NCBI GenBank assembly: GCA_036403235.1
Contig: DASWRI010000083.1
Coordinates: 69,056 to 133,055 of the forward strand
Length of the DNA stretch: 64,000 bases
Source: JBGTFE01 sp036403235
GTDB lineage: Bacteria; Acidobacteriota; Blastocatellia; Pyrinomonadales; Pyrinomonadaceae
Reading direction: 5' to 3'
Of the stretch, positions 8,759 to 16,805 are shown in pieces. Each line of letters opens with the position of its first letter. Position 1 is the stretch's first letter. The position numbers were made by a program, and so were the translations under genes. Under the pieces are notes generated by a model. It ran no database searches. It worked only from the letters and a program-made list of their open reading frames with translations, and had not been told where the DNA came from.

Positions 8759-9277
8759 ATGCCCGTTTACCCGTTAGCAAAAAAAGTCGAGTCATACAAA
8801 ACCGTCGCGCCGGCCAAATTTAACGCGCCGCGCGGCGGCGGAGCGCGCAAACACGCGGGCATCGATATGGGAATCGGGGCGGGCTCGTCCGTCTACGCGA
8901 TGGCCAAGGGAACGGTTCTCGAAGCGAGCAGCACCGGATTTTACGTCGATGCCGATAAGGGCATCAATGTCGGCGTCGTGTCCATCAAGCACGACGTCAA
9001 GATTACAATCGGCGGTGTCGAATACGACAGTTTTGTCGTTCGCTACGGCGAGGTCGATACGGTAAAAGTTTCCAAAAACGCGTCGGTTGACGAAGGAGAT
9101 TTAATCGCCCTGGTCGCCAAACAGGCGGACGAAGGAACGGAGCTTCATCTGGAGCTCTATCTCGGCGAGCAGGGTATTACTTCGGCGTCCGTGTTTAAAT
9201 CAAGCAATCCGCCTTATATGCGCGCTTTTACGCCGAGCGACCCGACCGCGTTGGTTGATAGTTTGAATGTAAAATGA
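8759..9277 (+). CDS. M23/LytM-fold protein with both catalytic histidines replaced
   Basis: 172 residues, no signal peptide. The pattern is that of a LytM/M23 peptidoglycan endopeptidase domain: HAGIDM (His32, Asp36 as zinc ligands), SSVYAMAKGTVLEAS, VVRYGEV, DEGDLIALV and ELHLELYLG (His130, third zinc ligand). However, the two catalytic His of active M23 enzymes, in the Y-x-H and H-x-H motifs, are replaced by Glu98 (RYGEV) and Glu128 (ELH). It may be a zinc-binding but inactive scaffold, a binding protein, or an enzyme with altered chemistry. Its own Shine-Dalgarno (GGAGA) precedes ATG 8759; it follows the HExxH gene by 36 nt and precedes tssA by 23 nt. Confidence 0.7.
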   Translation: MPVYPLAKKVESYKTVAPAKFNAPRGGGARKHAGIDMGIGAGSSVYAMAKGTVLEASSTGFYVDADKGINVGVVSIKHDVKITIGGVEYDSFVVRYGEVDTVKVSKNASVDEGDLIALVAKQADEGTELHLELYLGEQGITSASVFKSSNPPYMRAFTPSDPTALVDSLNVK

Positions 9278-9300
9278 TTTTTATTTGAGGAAGATTTCAA

Positions 9301-10431
9301 ATGATGAATATCGAATCAAAACCGCCCGTCATCGATTTTGACGCTCTGACGCAGCCGATTTCCGAAGAAAAGCCTTCGGGCGAAAGCCTTCGCTTTTCAA
9401 ATTTATACGACGAAATCAAGGAAGCGCGCCGGGCCGATATGGATGTCGCACAGGGCCATTGGGAAACCGAGCTGAAAACTTCGGATTTTCGGAAAGTGAT
9501 TGCGCTGGCCGTTCCTGCGCTCGCGTCGCAGACAAAAGATTTGCAGATAGCCGCGTGGCTCTCAGAAGCGCTCATCAAAGAATACGGCTTTGCGGGTTTG
9601 CGCGACAGTCTCAAGATGCTGAGTGTTTTGCAGGAAAAATTCTGGGAAACGATTTTTCCCGAAATCGACGAGGGCGATATGGAAGGCCGCGCGAACGCCA
9701 TCGCGTGGATGGATACAAACGCCGCTTTCGCCGTCAAAAGCGCGCCGATAACCGCCGAAGGCTACGGCTTTGCCGACCTGGAAGATTCGAAACGCTACGA
9801 CATTCCCGAAAATCTGGACGCGCTCGATTCGGCCGAACAGCAAAGATATCGCGAGCTTCAGGCGGAAGCCGAAGCGAAAAATAAAGTTACAGCGAGCCGC
9901 TGGCAAAAAGCCAAATCGGCGTCGCGCCGCCAGTTTTACGAAGAATTAAACTTAACGCTCGAAGAATGCTGGGCGGAATTCGCCGAAATAAATCGCGTTA
10001 TCGAAGAAAAATACGACCGCAATCAAATGCCCGGACTGAGCAATTTAAAAAAAACGCTCGATGACATCGAAACGCAAATCAAAAAGCTTCTCGAAGAAAA
10101 ACGCGCCGAAGAACCCGACGCGATTGAAGAAAGCGGCGAAGCGACGCAAGACGACGGCGAAAACGGCGCAATCGCGGTCGCCGCGACCGGCGGCGCAATC
10201 CGGACGCGACAGGACGCGCTCAAACGGCTCGAAGAATTGTCCGAGTATTTTCGCAAAAACGAGCCGCAGAGTCCCGTTTCATATTTGATTCAGCGAGCCG
10301 TGAAATGGGGCAATATGCCGTTTGAAAGCTGGCTTCAGGATGTGATTAAAGACGAAACCGTTTTGTTTCAGCTTCGTCAAACGCTTGGATTTAACACGAA
10401 ATTGCCGGATTCGGAAAATCCGCAACAATAA
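9301..10431 (+). CDS. tssA: T6SS baseplate/cap protein TssA (ImpA N-terminal domain)
   Basis: 376 residues. The N-terminus has the ImpA_N signature (PISEEKPSGESLRFSNLYDEIKEAR, then DLQIAAWLSEALIKEYGFAGL). After an acidic linker (about 255-290) the C-terminus has the conserved end of short TssA proteins, with Phe/Asn/Pro then SYLIQRAVKWGNMPFESWL. TssA primes tube and sheath assembly at the baseplate. ATGATG at 9301/9304 follows a GAGGAAG ribosome site; either ATG could serve. Confidence 0.92.
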   Translation: MMNIESKPPVIDFDALTQPISEEKPSGESLRFSNLYDEIKEARRADMDVAQGHWETELKTSDFRKVIALAVPALASQTKDLQIAAWLSEALIKEYGFAGLRDSLKMLSVLQEKFWETIFPEIDEGDMEGRANAIAWMDTNAAFAVKSAPITAEGYGFADLEDSKRYDIPENLDALDSAEQQRYRELQAEAEAKNKVTASRWQKAKSASRRQFYEELNLTLEECWAEFAEINRVIEEKYDRNQMPGLSNLKKTLDDIETQIKKLLEEKRAEEPDAIEESGEATQDDGENGAIAVAATGGAIRTRQDALKRLEELSEYFRKNEPQSPVSYLIQRAVKWGNMPFESWLQDVIKDETVLFQLRQTLGFNTKLPDSENPQQ

Positions 10432-10475
10432 ATTTCTAAAAAAACTAGAATTAAATAAAAAAAGGAGATAAGATA

Positions 10476-10997
10476 ATGCCTACAAAAGAAAGTCTGCAAC
10501 ACAAACTTGACCGCGTGCGTCCGCCGCGTGTCCAAATCACCTACGACGTCGAGGTCGGAGGTGCAATCGAATTGAAGGAACTCCCGTTTGTCGTCGGCGT
10601 CATGGGCGATTTTGTCGGAAATCCGCAAGACCCGCTGCCGGCGCTCAAAAATCGTAAATTTGTCGAAATCGACCCGGATAATTTCAATCAGGTGATGGCC
10701 GGAATGAAACCGCGCGTCGCTTTTTCGGTTGACAATAAATTGCAGGACGACGGAAGCAGACTGGGAGTCGATTTGACTTTCAACAGTATCGAAGATTTCG
10801 AACCGGATAATATCGTCCGGCAGGTCGAACCGCTTCGCAAACTGGTCGAAGCGCGTCAGAAGCTTTCCGATTTGCGCTCGAAAATGGACGGCAACGAAAA
10901 ATTGGAAAATCTGCTCAACGACGTTATTTCAAACTCGGACAAACAAAAGCAGTTGAGCGACGCGCTCGGCCTCGAAGGCCCTGCAAAGGAGGAATAA
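10476..10997 (+). CDS. tssB: T6SS contractile sheath small subunit TssB (VipA)
   Basis: 173 residues. Opening SLQHKLDRVRPPRVQITYDVE and the ELPFVVGVMGDFVG motif, DNFNQVMAGMKPRV and the DFEPDNIVRQVEPL block are all standard for TssB. It pairs with TssC to form the sheath that contracts to fire the Hcp tube. A strong Shine-Dalgarno (AAAGGAGA) precedes ATG 10476, and the gene ends 3 nt before tssC, consistent with coupled equimolar synthesis. Confidence 0.97.
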   Translation: MPTKESLQHKLDRVRPPRVQITYDVEVGGAIELKELPFVVGVMGDFVGNPQDPLPALKNRKFVEIDPDNFNQVMAGMKPRVAFSVDNKLQDDGSRLGVDLTFNSIEDFEPDNIVRQVEPLRKLVEARQKLSDLRSKMDGNEKLENLLNDVISNSDKQKQLSDALGLEGPAKEE

Positions 10998-11000
10998 AAA

Positions 11001-12488
11001 ATGGCTGACAACGCAAAACAGAAAGACGTACAGGTCGTCGAACAGCAGCAGGAAGGCGGCCTGCTCGACCAGATTTTGACCGAAGGCAGAATGGCGCGCG
11101 ACGATTACCAGAAAGAGCGCGCGAAAGATATGATTGGCGAATTCGTCAATCAGGTGATGAGCGGCGAGCTGACGATGACCAAAAACATGGACGTCGCCAT
11201 CAACTCGCGCATCGCCGAGATTGACCGCCTGATTTCGGCGCAGATGAATGAAATTATGCATCACGAGGAGTTTCAAAAGCTCGAAGGCTCGTGGCGCGGA
11301 CTTCATTATCTGGTAAAAAACTCGCTGACCGGAACGCAACTCAAAATTCGCGTCATGAGCGCGACCAAAAAAGAGCTTCTCAAAGATTTCGAACGCGCGC
11401 TCGAATTTGACCAATCGGCGATGTTTAAGAAAATCTACGAGGACGAATACGGAATGTTCGGCGGCGCACCGTTCGGCGCGATAATCGGCGATTACGAATT
11501 CGGCAATCACCCGCAGGATATGGCTTTGCTGCAAAGCATTTCTCAGGTCGCGGCGGCCGCGCACGCTCCTTTTTTAAGCGCTTCTTCGCCCGATATGTTC
11601 GGCTGGGACACTTTCGGAGAAATGACCGAAGTGCGCGATGTTTCAAAGATTTTCGACCGCACGGAATACGCCAAATGGCGCAGCTTCCGCGAATCGGAAG
11701 ACGCGCGCTATGTCGGGCTGACGCTTCCGCACGTGCTCGGGCGCGAGCCTTACGGCGAAGCGACAAAACCGACCGAAACCTTCCGTTTTGAAGAAGACGT
11801 CGATGGCAAAGACCACAAAAAATATCTCTGGTCGAATGCCGCTTACTCGCTCGGCACGCGTTTGACCGAAGCGTTTTCGATGCACGGCTGGTGCGTCGCG
11901 ATTCGCGGCGTCGAAGGCGGCGGGCTCGTACAGGATTTACCGACGCACACGTTTGCAACCGACGAGGGCGAAATCGCGATGAAATGCCCGACCGAAGTGG
12001 CGATTACGGACCGGCGCGAAAAGGAATTTGCCGACAACGGATTTATTCCGCTGGTGCACTGCAAAAACACCGATTACGCGGCGTTTTTCGCCACGCAGTC
12101 GGCCAATAAAGCGAAAAAATTCGACACCGACGCGGCCAACGCCAACGCGCGTCTTTCGTCGCAGCTGCAATATATTTTCGCCGTTTCGCGGTTTGCGCAC
12201 TATCTGAAATCGATGATGCGCGACAAAATCGGCTCGTTTATGTCGCGCAAGGAGGCCGAGATTTTCCTGAATCGCTGGATAAGCAAATACGTGCTCGAAA
12301 ACGACGTCGCTCCGGCGGAGCAAAAAGCAAAATATCCGCTTCGTGAAGCGCGCATCGACGTTTCGGAAATTCCGGGCAAACCGGGCGCTTACCGCGCGGT
12401 GGCCTTTCTGCGCCCGCATTTTCAGCTCGACGAGCTTTCGGTTTCATTGCGTCTGGTCGCCGAGCTTCCGCCGCCGGCCGGTAAGTAG
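11001..12488 (+). CDS. tssC: T6SS contractile sheath large subunit TssC (VipB)
   Basis: 495 residues. Recognisable TssC blocks include EFQKLEGSWRGLHYLV, FGAIIGDYEFGNHPQDMALL, HAPFLSAS, FDRTEYAKWRSFRESEDARYVGLTLP and the C-terminal FLRPHFQLDELSVSLRLVAELP. With TssB it builds the sheath recycled by ClpV. GGAGGAATAA precedes ATG 11001. It is followed by 185 nt without a gene that carries the structured leader of hcp. Confidence 0.97.
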   Translation: MADNAKQKDVQVVEQQQEGGLLDQILTEGRMARDDYQKERAKDMIGEFVNQVMSGELTMTKNMDVAINSRIAEIDRLISAQMNEIMHHEEFQKLEGSWRGLHYLVKNSLTGTQLKIRVMSATKKELLKDFERALEFDQSAMFKKIYEDEYGMFGGAPFGAIIGDYEFGNHPQDMALLQSISQVAAAAHAPFLSASSPDMFGWDTFGEMTEVRDVSKIFDRTEYAKWRSFRESEDARYVGLTLPHVLGREPYGEATKPTETFRFEEDVDGKDHKKYLWSNAAYSLGTRLTEAFSMHGWCVAIRGVEGGGLVQDLPTHTFATDEGEIAMKCPTEVAITDRREKEFADNGFIPLVHCKNTDYAAFFATQSANKAKKFDTDAANANARLSSQLQYIFAVSRFAHYLKSMMRDKIGSFMSRKEAEIFLNRWISKYVLENDVAPAEQKAKYPLREARIDVSEIPGKPGAYRAVAFLRPHFQLDELSVSLRLVAELPPPAGK

Positions 12489-12536
12489 AAACGGTCGCGG
12501 AAAGTTTGCGGTTATTTTTTGTAATTCTGCAAAACA

Positions 12537-12627
12537 CGGCTTTCGCATCGTCTTAGAAAATGTGCGAGAGAGAATCGCGTTAAAACGAGCGAAAGCCGAT
12601 TTTAACGATTGTTTTTATAAAACAATC
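12537..12627 (+). promoter_or_regulatory. Structured leader upstream of hcp
   Basis: CGGCTTTCGC (12537-12546) pairs with GCGAAAGCCG (12589-12598), and the stem extends by TCGT/ACGA after a one-base bulge. Inside is a small GCGA/TCGC hairpin. A separate perfect hairpin GATTGTTTT-TAT-AAAACAATC occupies 12607-12627. No T-run follows either stem, so they look like mRNA processing or stability elements rather than terminators. A promoter within this gap cannot be excluded, but I see no clear -35/-10 pair. Confidence 0.55.
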
Positions 12628-12673
12628 AGGTAAATGAAATTTGATAGTTATTTAAAGGAGCAATAGAAAAGTT

Positions 12674-13165
12674 ATGGCAAGTTCTGATTTTTATTTAAAG
12701 ATTGACGGTATCGAAGGCGAATCGGAAGCAGTCGGGTTTGAAAAACAAATCCAAATCGAATCGTGGTCAATGGGCGCGAACAACGCCGGTTCGGCCGGTT
12801 TGGGAACGGGTATGGGAACCGGTAAAGTAAGCATGCAGGATTTTCATTTCGTCATGCAAAACGGTAAAGCCAGCGCGCAGATTATGTTGGCTGTCTGTAA
12901 AGGCAATCACATTCCGCAGGCTATCTTGTCGTGCCGCAAAACGGGCGGCGACGGCTCGCCTTTTACCTATTATAAATATACGTTCAAGGACCTTGTTATG
13001 TCGTCGTTCCAATCCGGCGCAAGCCAGGCATTGCCGATGGAGCAGGTAGCGTTCAACTATACGAAAATCACGCTTGAATACTTCCAGCAGAAAGCGGACG
13101 GAACGGTTGCGTTATCCAACACCATCAGTTATGACGTCAAACGAGTCGAAGGCACAGGCGCTTAA
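12674..13165 (+). CDS. hcp: T6SS inner-tube protein Hcp (TssD)
   Basis: 163 residues, the standard Hcp size. It starts SSDFYLKIDGIEGES and carries IQIESWSMG, KVSMQDFHFVM and VAFNYTKITLEY, all typical of the Hcp beta-barrel that stacks as hexamers into the tube. No C-terminal effector extension is present. Strong AAAGGAGC ribosome site. Flanked by a structured leader upstream and two terminator-like hairpins downstream, which fits separate and high expression of the tube protein. Confidence 0.97.
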   Translation: MASSDFYLKIDGIEGESEAVGFEKQIQIESWSMGANNAGSAGLGTGMGTGKVSMQDFHFVMQNGKASAQIMLAVCKGNHIPQAILSCRKTGGDGSPFTYYKYTFKDLVMSSFQSGASQALPMEQVAFNYTKITLEYFQQKADGTVALSNTISYDVKRVEGTGA

Positions 13166-13185
13166 TTTCAAACCGAGTCGGAAGG

Positions 13186-13223
13186 CTAATGTCTGCTTGT
13201 TGAAAGCGACGGGCAGACATTAG
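13186..13223 (+). terminator. Long hairpin after hcp
   Basis: CTAATGTCTGC (13186-13196) and GCAGACATTAG (13213-13223) are perfect 11-nt complements. Allowing G-U pairs, the stem continues to 17 bp around an AAAG loop (13203-13206). Only three T follow, so it may stabilise the hcp mRNA 3' end as much as terminate. Confidence 0.6.
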
Positions 13224-13252
13224 TTTCCCGAATATTTTAATTTATCAATCCC

Positions 13253-13279
13253 GCCCGCGTTGCCGGGCAGAATTTTTTT
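13253..13279 (+). terminator. Second hairpin with T-run, just upstream of tssE
   Basis: GCCCG (13253-13257) pairs with CGGGC (13264-13268) around a 6-nt loop, followed by a run of seven T (13273-13279). This has the form of a short intrinsic terminator. It ends only 7 nt before the tssE ATG, so partial read-through must feed tssE unless a promoter is hidden nearby. Confidence 0.55.
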
Positions 13280-13286
13280 AAATCGA

Positions 13287-13775
13287 ATGCCGCGAGCAGA
13301 CCACGAAATCAGAGTAACCGCTTCGGTGCTCGACCGTCTTTTGGATTTTGAGCCGAAAATGAGCACCGAGGCGCTGAAATCGCGCTCGAAATCGCTCGAC
13401 GAATTAAAGCAGTCAATCAAGCGCGATTTGGAGTGGTTGCTCAACGCCAGAAGCTACGCCGGCGAAATCGACGAGAATCTCGAAGAAGTAAAAAAATCCG
13501 TGATGGTTTTCGGTTTGCCCGATTTTACGGGCTTGAGCGCCAAAAGCGATGCGGAACTCAAACGCCTGACGCGCACGCTCGAACGGACGATTAAGACTTT
13601 CGAGCCGAGATTTTTGAACTTAAAAGTTTCGCTTGAACCGGTCAGCGCGACCGACCGGCAGTTAAATTTTCGGATTGAAGCGCAGCTCAACGTCGAGCCT
13701 TCGCCCGAGCCGATTGCGTTCGACACGATTTTGCAGCTCGGCAGCGGCGATTTTTCCGTCAAAGAAAAACAATAA
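13287..13775 (+). CDS. tssE: T6SS baseplate protein TssE (gp25-like)
   Basis: 162 residues from ATG 13287. The gp25/lysozyme-like features are clear: SVLDRLLDFEP, IKRDLEWLLNARS, VMVFGLPDFTG and the FEPRFLNLKV segment, which contains the conserved EPR motif. TssE is the wedge protein that nucleates sheath polymerisation. A TTG nine codons upstream (13260) is in frame, but it lies inside the terminator hairpin, so ATG 13287 is preferred. No good Shine-Dalgarno is visible. Confidence 0.93.
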   Translation: MPRADHEIRVTASVLDRLLDFEPKMSTEALKSRSKSLDELKQSIKRDLEWLLNARSYAGEIDENLEEVKKSVMVFGLPDFTGLSAKSDAELKRLTRTLERTIKTFEPRFLNLKVSLEPVSATDRQLNFRIEAQLNVEPSPEPIAFDTILQLGSGDFSVKEKQ

Positions 13776-13863
13776 CGGCGCGCGGAATTGTTTGTATCGC
13801 CTCGAAAATGATTAAATGAAATTATCGATTTTAGTTTCTCAAATTGCTTTACCTGTTTAATTT

Positions 13864-15753
13864 ATGCGTGATGAGCTTTTAGGATATTACGAGCGCGAGC
13901 TGACTTTTCTGCGCCGGATGGGCGCGGAGTTTGCGCGCAAATATCCGAAAATTGCGGCGCGGCTCTTGCTCGACGAAGAAAAAATCGAAGACCCGCACGT
14001 TGAGCGCATGATTGAGGCGTTCGCGTTTCTGACCGGACGCGTTTCGCTCAAACTTGACGACGAGCTGCCCGAGGTTACCGAATCTTTTCTGAACGTTCTC
14101 TACCCGCATTATCTGGCGCCGATTCCTTCGATGGCGATTACGGAATTTTCCTTCGGCTCGCGGAGCGACCAGTTGACGACGATTCAAAAAGTCGAGCGCG
14201 GCGCGCGGCTTTCTTCGCGCCCGGTCGACGGCACGCCGTGTCGTTTTCAAACCTGCTACGACACGCAGCTCGTCCCCATCGAGATTGAATCGGCCGCATT
14301 GGAATCGCCCGCGCCGAAAGACGGGCGCGGAAAATTTGCCGAAAGCTATATTCGTCTGAGTATGCGCTGCTACGGCAACGCGAATTTAAGCGAGTTGAAA
14401 ATGGGCGACACAGGCGAAGCGCCGAAATTTCTGCGCTTTTTTCTAAACGGCGACCCGCAGCTTGTTTTTCCGCTTTACGAATTGATTTTTAACCAGGCGA
14501 GCGCGGTCGAGTTTCGCGCCAAAGACAAGCCCATCGGCAACCGGAGTCTCGGCACGCTGGCCAATATTCAGATAAAACTTCCCGCGCCGGTCATTCTGCC
14601 CGCCGACGTTATCAAACAAGTCGGCTTTGAAGAATTGGAAGCCATTCTGCCCTACACGAAACGCTCGTTTTCCGGCTACCGGCTTTTAACCGAATATTTT
14701 ACGTTCCCGCATAAATTTTTATTTTTCGACATCTACGGCATCGACGGGGCGATTGCCAAAAAATTCGGCAGTCATTTCGATATTCTCATTCATTTGAAGG
14801 ACATTACACCGCCGCGCGCGCCCGTCACGAAAGAAACTTTTCGGATGGGCTGCACGCCGGTCGTCAATCTTTTTTCGCGAATGGCCGACCCGATTTATCT
14901 TTCGCAGCAAAAATACGAATATCACATTCTGCCGGACGTTCACCGGCAGATGACGACCGAAATTTACTCGATTGACGAAGTAATCACGACCGACCCGCGA
15001 ACAAATACGACGCGCGAGTTTTCGCCGTTTTATTCTTTGAAACACGCTTACGGCGAGCAGATGGAAAAAACTTTCTGGTATGCGACCAGACGCGCTTCGC
15101 AAAGAGCCGAAGACGAAGGGACGGAAATTTTTATGTCGCTCGTCGATATGAATTTCAACCCGCGCGTTCCGGCCGCCGAGGTGATAAACGTCAAAACGAC
15201 CTGCACCAATCGCGATTTGCCCGCACGACTTCCGTTCGGAGGGCGCGAAAACGATTTTGAAGTCGAAGGCACGGCGCTTTTATCGCGCGTCCGCTGTCTG
15301 ACCAAACCGACCGAAACGATTCGCCCGCCGCGCCGACGAGCGGCGCACTGGCGCTTGATTTCGCATCTGAATTTGAATTACCTGTCGCTCGTCGGCGCGG
15401 AGTCGGGAACGCCCGAAGCTTTGCAGGAAATTCTGCAGCTTTATAATTTTGACGATTCTTCGGTGACGAGAAAACAGATTTTAGGCATCACCGGCGTTTC
15501 GAGCCGCAAAGTCGTCCGCCAAATCGGCGGCCACATCGGCGCGGGTTTCGTGCGCGGGCTGGAAACGACTCTGACGTTTGACGAAGAACAATACGTCGGC
15601 AGCGGAATGTTTCTTTTCGCCTGCGTGCTGGAAAGATTTTTAGGGCTTTACACGTCGCTCAATTCTTTTCACCAGCTCGTGCTGCGAACCGAACAGCGCG
15701 AAGACGCGGTAAAGCGGTTTGTGCCGCGCGCCGGCGAGCAGATTCTTTTGTAA
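13864..15753 (+). CDS. tssF: T6SS baseplate protein TssF (VasA)
   Basis: 629 residues. The opening LLGYYERELTFLRRMGAEFARKYPKIAARL and the VERMIEAFAFLTGRVSLKLDDE block are diagnostic of TssF. It forms the baseplate wedge with TssG, TssE and TssK. No clear ribosome site precedes ATG 13864. The stop codon is 4 nt before tssG, so the two are probably coupled. Confidence 0.96.
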   Translation: MRDELLGYYERELTFLRRMGAEFARKYPKIAARLLLDEEKIEDPHVERMIEAFAFLTGRVSLKLDDELPEVTESFLNVLYPHYLAPIPSMAITEFSFGSRSDQLTTIQKVERGARLSSRPVDGTPCRFQTCYDTQLVPIEIESAALESPAPKDGRGKFAESYIRLSMRCYGNANLSELKMGDTGEAPKFLRFFLNGDPQLVFPLYELIFNQASAVEFRAKDKPIGNRSLGTLANIQIKLPAPVILPADVIKQVGFEELEAILPYTKRSFSGYRLLTEYFTFPHKFLFFDIYGIDGAIAKKFGSHFDILIHLKDITPPRAPVTKETFRMGCTPVVNLFSRMADPIYLSQQKYEYHILPDVHRQMTTEIYSIDEVITTDPRTNTTREFSPFYSLKHAYGEQMEKTFWYATRRASQRAEDEGTEIFMSLVDMNFNPRVPAAEVINVKTTCTNRDLPARLPFGGRENDFEVEGTALLSRVRCLTKPTETIRPPRRRAAHWRLISHLNLNYLSLVGAESGTPEALQEILQLYNFDDSSVTRKQILGITGVSSRKVVRQIGGHIGAGFVRGLETTLTFDEEQYVGSGMFLFACVLERFLGLYTSLNSFHQLVLRTEQREDAVKRFVPRAGEQILL

Positions 15754-15757
15754 ATTA

Positions 15758-16765
15758 ATGGCAGAAAAACCGCTCAATCAAGAACTTTTCGACGAAGCGT
15801 ATCGCTTTGATTTTTTTCAGGCCGTAAGGCTTCTGGAGAAAGTATTTCCCGAACGCGCTCCAATCGGTCGCGAGGCGGGAGCGACGACGGAAGTCGTGCG
15901 CTTTCGCTCGCGCATTATGCTCGATTTTCCCGCCAGCCAGATTTACGAATTAAAAGAATCAAGCGACGAATCGACGGACGAGCAAAAATCGGAGATGTTC
16001 GTCAATTTTATGGGCATGGTCGGCGTCAGCGGCGTGATGCCGGTTCATTACACCGAGCTTGTTTTAGAGCGCATGCGCTACGGCGACACGTCGATGTGGG
16101 CGTTTCTCGACATCTTTACGCACCGCGCCGTCTCGCTTTTTTTCCGGGCGTGGGAAAAGTATCGATTTCCGGTCGGATATGAGCGCGGGAAAGATGAGTT
16201 TACCGATTATTTGTTCGATTTCGCGGGTCTCGGAACAAACGGCCTGCGCGGCCGAATGAGTCTCGCGGACGAGTCACTTTTGCCCTACGGCGGGCTGATT
16301 GCGCAAAAGCCGCATTCGGCCAGCGCGCTCGCGCAAATCCTGAGCGACTACTTCGGCGTCAGGGCAAAAATCGACCAGTTTTTCGGTCAATGGTTGGATT
16401 TGGATTCGGAAAGCATCACGAAGCTCGGCGCGGCAAACAATATGCTCGGCGGGAGCGCGATTGCCGGAACGCGCGTCTGGGAGCAGCAATCAAAGTTTCG
16501 CCTCGTTTTGGGCGCGCTTTCGTTCGACGAGTTTCAGGCTTTTCTGCCGAACGGCTCGGCGCACGCGCCTTTGAAATCGATACTTCGCTTTATGGTCGGA
16601 TTGGAGCTCGATTTTGACGTGCAGCTCGTCCTCGCAGCCGGACGCGTGCCCGGCTGCGTTTTAACGACGCGCGCCAAACGCCGCCCGATGCTCGGCTGGA
16701 CTTCGTGGCTGAAAACAAAACCGTTCCGCGAGGACGACGAGCAGGTAATTTTGCAAGTAGAATAA
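15758..16765 (+). CDS. tssG: T6SS baseplate protein TssG (VasB)
   Basis: 335 residues from ATG 15758. It shows the TssG opening FDEAYRFDFFQAVRLLE, the VNFMGMVGVSGVMPVHYTEL segment and the C-terminal FDVQLVLAAGRVPGCVL-TTRAKRRPMLGWTSWL block. It partners TssF in the wedge. A longer frame starting at 15719 only adds residues overlapping the tssF end and is not needed. Confidence 0.95.
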   Translation: MAEKPLNQELFDEAYRFDFFQAVRLLEKVFPERAPIGREAGATTEVVRFRSRIMLDFPASQIYELKESSDESTDEQKSEMFVNFMGMVGVSGVMPVHYTELVLERMRYGDTSMWAFLDIFTHRAVSLFFRAWEKYRFPVGYERGKDEFTDYLFDFAGLGTNGLRGRMSLADESLLPYGGLIAQKPHSASALAQILSDYFGVRAKIDQFFGQWLDLDSESITKLGAANNMLGGSAIAGTRVWEQQSKFRLVLGALSFDEFQAFLPNGSAHAPLKSILRFMVGLELDFDVQLVLAAGRVPGCVLTTRAKRRPMLGWTSWLKTKPFREDDEQVILQVE

Positions 16766-16767
16766 TG

Positions 16768-16785
16768 AACCACAGAGACACGGAG
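16768..16785. repeat. Word-like repeat AACCACAGAGACACGGAG
   Basis: A single copy of this 18-nt word lies between tssG and clpV, immediately upstream of the clpV ribosome site. A related sequence, read on the minus strand, forms the last codons of the receiver/HATPase gene at 54939-54966. No inverted partner is seen here. Confidence 0.5.
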
Positions 16786-16805
16786 ATTTTTAAGGAGAAG
16801 TAAAA

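Noticed and set aside
8759..9277. Active secreted M23 endopeptidase
   Set aside because: No signal peptide, and both catalytic His are Glu, so ordinary activity is not supported.
12538..12633. Small gene between tssC and hcp
   Set aside because: Open frames there overlap the tssC end and the hairpins, with no ribosome site or protein-like composition.
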